From the NCBI GenBank assembly GCA_016840285.1, contig JAEOSR010000037.1, forward strand, positions 1-64,000: a stretch of DNA of 64,000 nt, given 5' to 3'. How positions within the stretch are numbered: the first letter of the stretch is position 1; every line of letters begins with the position of its first letter. Both the position numbers and the translations under genes were made by a program. The notes under the pieces were generated by a model. The model was not told where the DNA came from, made no database searches, and worked only from the letters and a program-made list of their open reading frames with translations. Shown one piece after another: positions 62,634 to 64,000 of this stretch. The DNA comes from Candidatus Hodarchaeota archaeon. Lineage in GTDB: Archaea > Asgardarchaeota > Heimdallarchaeia > Hodarchaeales > Hodarchaeaceae.

Positions 62634-63317
62634 TCATTCTGAAATACGTAATAGGTCTACACGAACATTATGTTTGTGTTTTCGATGAAATTTTAAGCTA
62701 GCAAATATCGGAAATTCAACTGTAGTAAGAATTATGACGTTTTTACCATGGTCTCTTCCTATATTCCTGATTAACATTCGGGTTTTGGGATTCGTCTTAT
62801 GAATGGAGATAATTACCTTTGAAAATTTCAATGCTTGTTTTAAAAATACCATATCAATTTTTCGTCTTTTAGTTCCAAAAGGAGGATTCATAAGAGTGGT
62901 TTGGTATTTTTTTCCCCACAAAATGGGCTCTGAAAATTCAATTGATGTGAGTAACAGATCTATTGCTAGTTGGTTACGTTTTTGTAATTGAACAAGATGT
63001 TCCATGGCATCTGGATCAATGTCAACTCCTAATATGCGACTTGAAAAAAAATGGATAATTGGTAGAGAAAACCTTCCAGTTCCACATCCGAGATCAATAA
63101 CATTTTGTCCAATCAAATCATCGGCAGATAGAATAAGTATAAACGCAATCAAATCACTAGGTAATGAATACTGCTCCAATTCTACCTTAGGAGATCTAAA
63201 ACTATCAATCTTATCTATAAAAGTTATAATCTTTTTATACAGGTCGATTTGTTCGATTGACCATAAAACTGTCTTAGGAGAAATAATACGATAACTCGAT
63301 TTGGGAATTTTAGGCAT
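62634..63317 (-). CDS. METTL5-like N6-adenine rRNA methyltransferase
   Basis: 227 residues. 'LEQYSLPSDLIA', SAM motif 'VIDLGCGTGRFSLPI', 'GVDIDPDAMEHL' and the catalytic 'LMNPPFGTKRRKIDMVFLK' then 'ISIHKT' line up block by block with METTL5, the m6A methyltransferase of 18S rRNA. METTL5 needs Trm112, which is encoded at 50.0 kb. It lies between Csl4 and S12 with about 85-155 bases of spacing. Confidence 0.93.
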   Translation of the reverse strand: MPKIPKSSYRIISPKTVLWSIEQIDLYKKIITFIDKIDSFRSPKVELEQYSLPSDLIAFILILSADDLIGQNVIDLGCGTGRFSLPIIHFFSSRILGVDIDPDAMEHLVQLQKRNQLAIDLLLTSIEFSEPILWGKKYQTTLMNPPFGTKRRKIDMVFLKQALKFSKVIISIHKTNPKTRMLIRNIGRDHGKNVIILTTVEFPIFASLKFHRKHKHNVRVDLLRISE

Positions 63318-63402
63318 GAAAACAACAATTTCCTATAAGATTAAGGGAGATTCATTACCTTAGAAAAAGGAGGTGTTTTACAAAAAAAATGAATGGATAT
63401 TA

Positions 63403-63846
63403 TTACCGCATAGGTTTCTCTTTTTTTCCAGAAAGTAACGCACTAAGACTCACTCCATTTACGTGAACCACCTTATATCTTACACCTGGTAGATCACCTA
63501 TAGCACCGCCCTTTGCACCTCCAATCCCTTCTATTATTATTTCATCATGTTCATCTATGAATAAAAGTCCCCCATCACCAGGTACAAAAGCAGTAACCTG
63601 TTTCCCATTTTTTATTAATTGTACTCTAACACATTTTCTAATTGCGGAATTGGGTTGCTTAGATTCAATTCCTACTTTCTCAATTACTATTCCACGAGCT
63701 TGAGGTGCTCCTTCCAAAGGATCGAATTTCTCTTTCAAACGAAGTACTTTTCTTTTATATGCTGTACTCTTCCAACGAAATTTCTTTCTTTTCCGTAATA
63801 ATTTATTTGCAGCAAATTCTCCTCGTGGTGATTTCAATCCTGTCAT
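63403..63846 (-). CDS. rpsL/rps12: ribosomal protein uS12
   Basis: 147 residues, the archaeal/eukaryotic length. '[20 protein letters not shown]' and '[20 protein letters not shown]' are the uS12 signatures, with the decoding-site Lys-Gln-Pro-Asn. In most archaea it follows rpoA2-L30e-nusA; those would lie beyond the right edge of the window. Confidence 0.97.
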   Translation of the reverse strand: MTGLKSPRGEFAANKLLRKRKKFRWKSTAYKRKVLRLKEKFDPLEGAPQARGIVIEKVGIESKQPNSAIRKCVRVQLIKNGKQVTAFVPGDGGLLFIDEHDEIIIEGIGGAKGGAIGDLPGVRYKVVHVNGVSLSALLSGKKEKPMR

Positions 63847-64000
63847 ATTACTTCGCCAAATTAATTTACAGTCTTAAATAGTTTTATCAAATGGTTTAAC
63901 CTTATTTTCAAATCAAATAGTGCTGTTTTCCCTTGTTTTTTCTTTTGTATAAGAAAGGTTTTGTTGTTTTAATTTATGATCAAAATTTATGGAGGGCTTT

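Noticed and set aside
1..64000. CRISPR array, insertion sequence or prophage
   Set aside because: No regularly spaced repeats, transposase, integrase or phage genes were seen; gene content is core archaeal throughout.

Overview
The window looks like a chromosomal piece of an Asgard archaeon (Promethearchaeota). The informational genes are archaeal (Orc1/Cdc6, PolD small subunit, archaeal RNA polymerase B, prefoldin, eIF6, TiaS, deoxyhypusine synthase, intron-bearing tRNAs with bulge-helix-bulge motifs). They sit beside eukaryote-signature genes: a ribophorin I homologue, STT3, an EMC3/TMCO1-type insertase, a Ras-like GTPase with a roadblock protein, a METTL5-like methyltransferase, Trm112, and an Rpb5/RpoH subunit that carries a eukaryote-like N-terminal domain. 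The DNA is AT-rich by eye. I cannot place it below Asgard; Heimdallarchaeia-like lineages are a guess.

Layout. 0.5-0.76 kb: tRNA-Leu and a two-intron tRNA-Ser. 1-3 kb: a MoxR ATPase and a VWA protein joined by what looks like a programmed -1 frameshift. 3.1-8.8 kb: a GDPD, several winged-helix regulators, and an AT-rich gap with ORB-like repeats next to orc1/cdc6 (candidate replication origin), with PolD-DP1 convergent. 10.7-18 kb: the STT3 oligosaccharyltransferase, then a carbohydrate/acyl-carrier cluster (deacetylase, phosphopantetheinyl transferase, FkbH, ACP, VOC protein, O-acetyltransferase). 18-35 kb: ValRS, an APH-type kinase, RNA polymerase B, SecE, Spt5/NusG, L10, the conserved L39e-L31e-eIF6-LX-prefoldin-FtsY run, L1, L11, TruD, L34e and the EMC3-like insertase. 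35-41 kb: TiaS, deoxyhypusine synthase, agmatinase, a Kbl-type PLP enzyme. 41-50 kb: a TFS-like zinc-ribbon protein, a PAPS-reductase-type protein, long Rpb5, membrane proteins, tRNA-Arg with two introns, a cDPG-synthetase-like protein. 50-55 kb: C/D-box RNA candidate, Trm112, tRNA-Gln, ferredoxin, ribophorin I, SecY. 55-60 kb: a tight minus-strand operon of Ras-like GTPase, KaiC-like ATPase, roadblock, FIST and an MFS carrier that needs a +1 frameshift. 60-64 kb: pilin-like peptide, tRNA-Ala, and the Dim2/Pno1-Rio1-Csl4 ribosome/exosome run, METTL5-like enzyme and S12.

Themes. SecY, SecE, FtsY, the EMC3-like insertase, STT3 and ribophorin I make a secretion/N-glycosylation set, and several ectodomains in the window are rich in sequons. 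TiaS (uses agmatine), deoxyhypusine synthase (uses spermidine) and agmatinase link polyamine supply to translation. The most novel-looking points are the frameshift-joined MoxR-VWA gene, the GTPase/KaiC/roadblock/FIST operon, the FkbH-ACP-PPTase module in an archaeon, the long Rpb5, and the multi-intron tRNAs.
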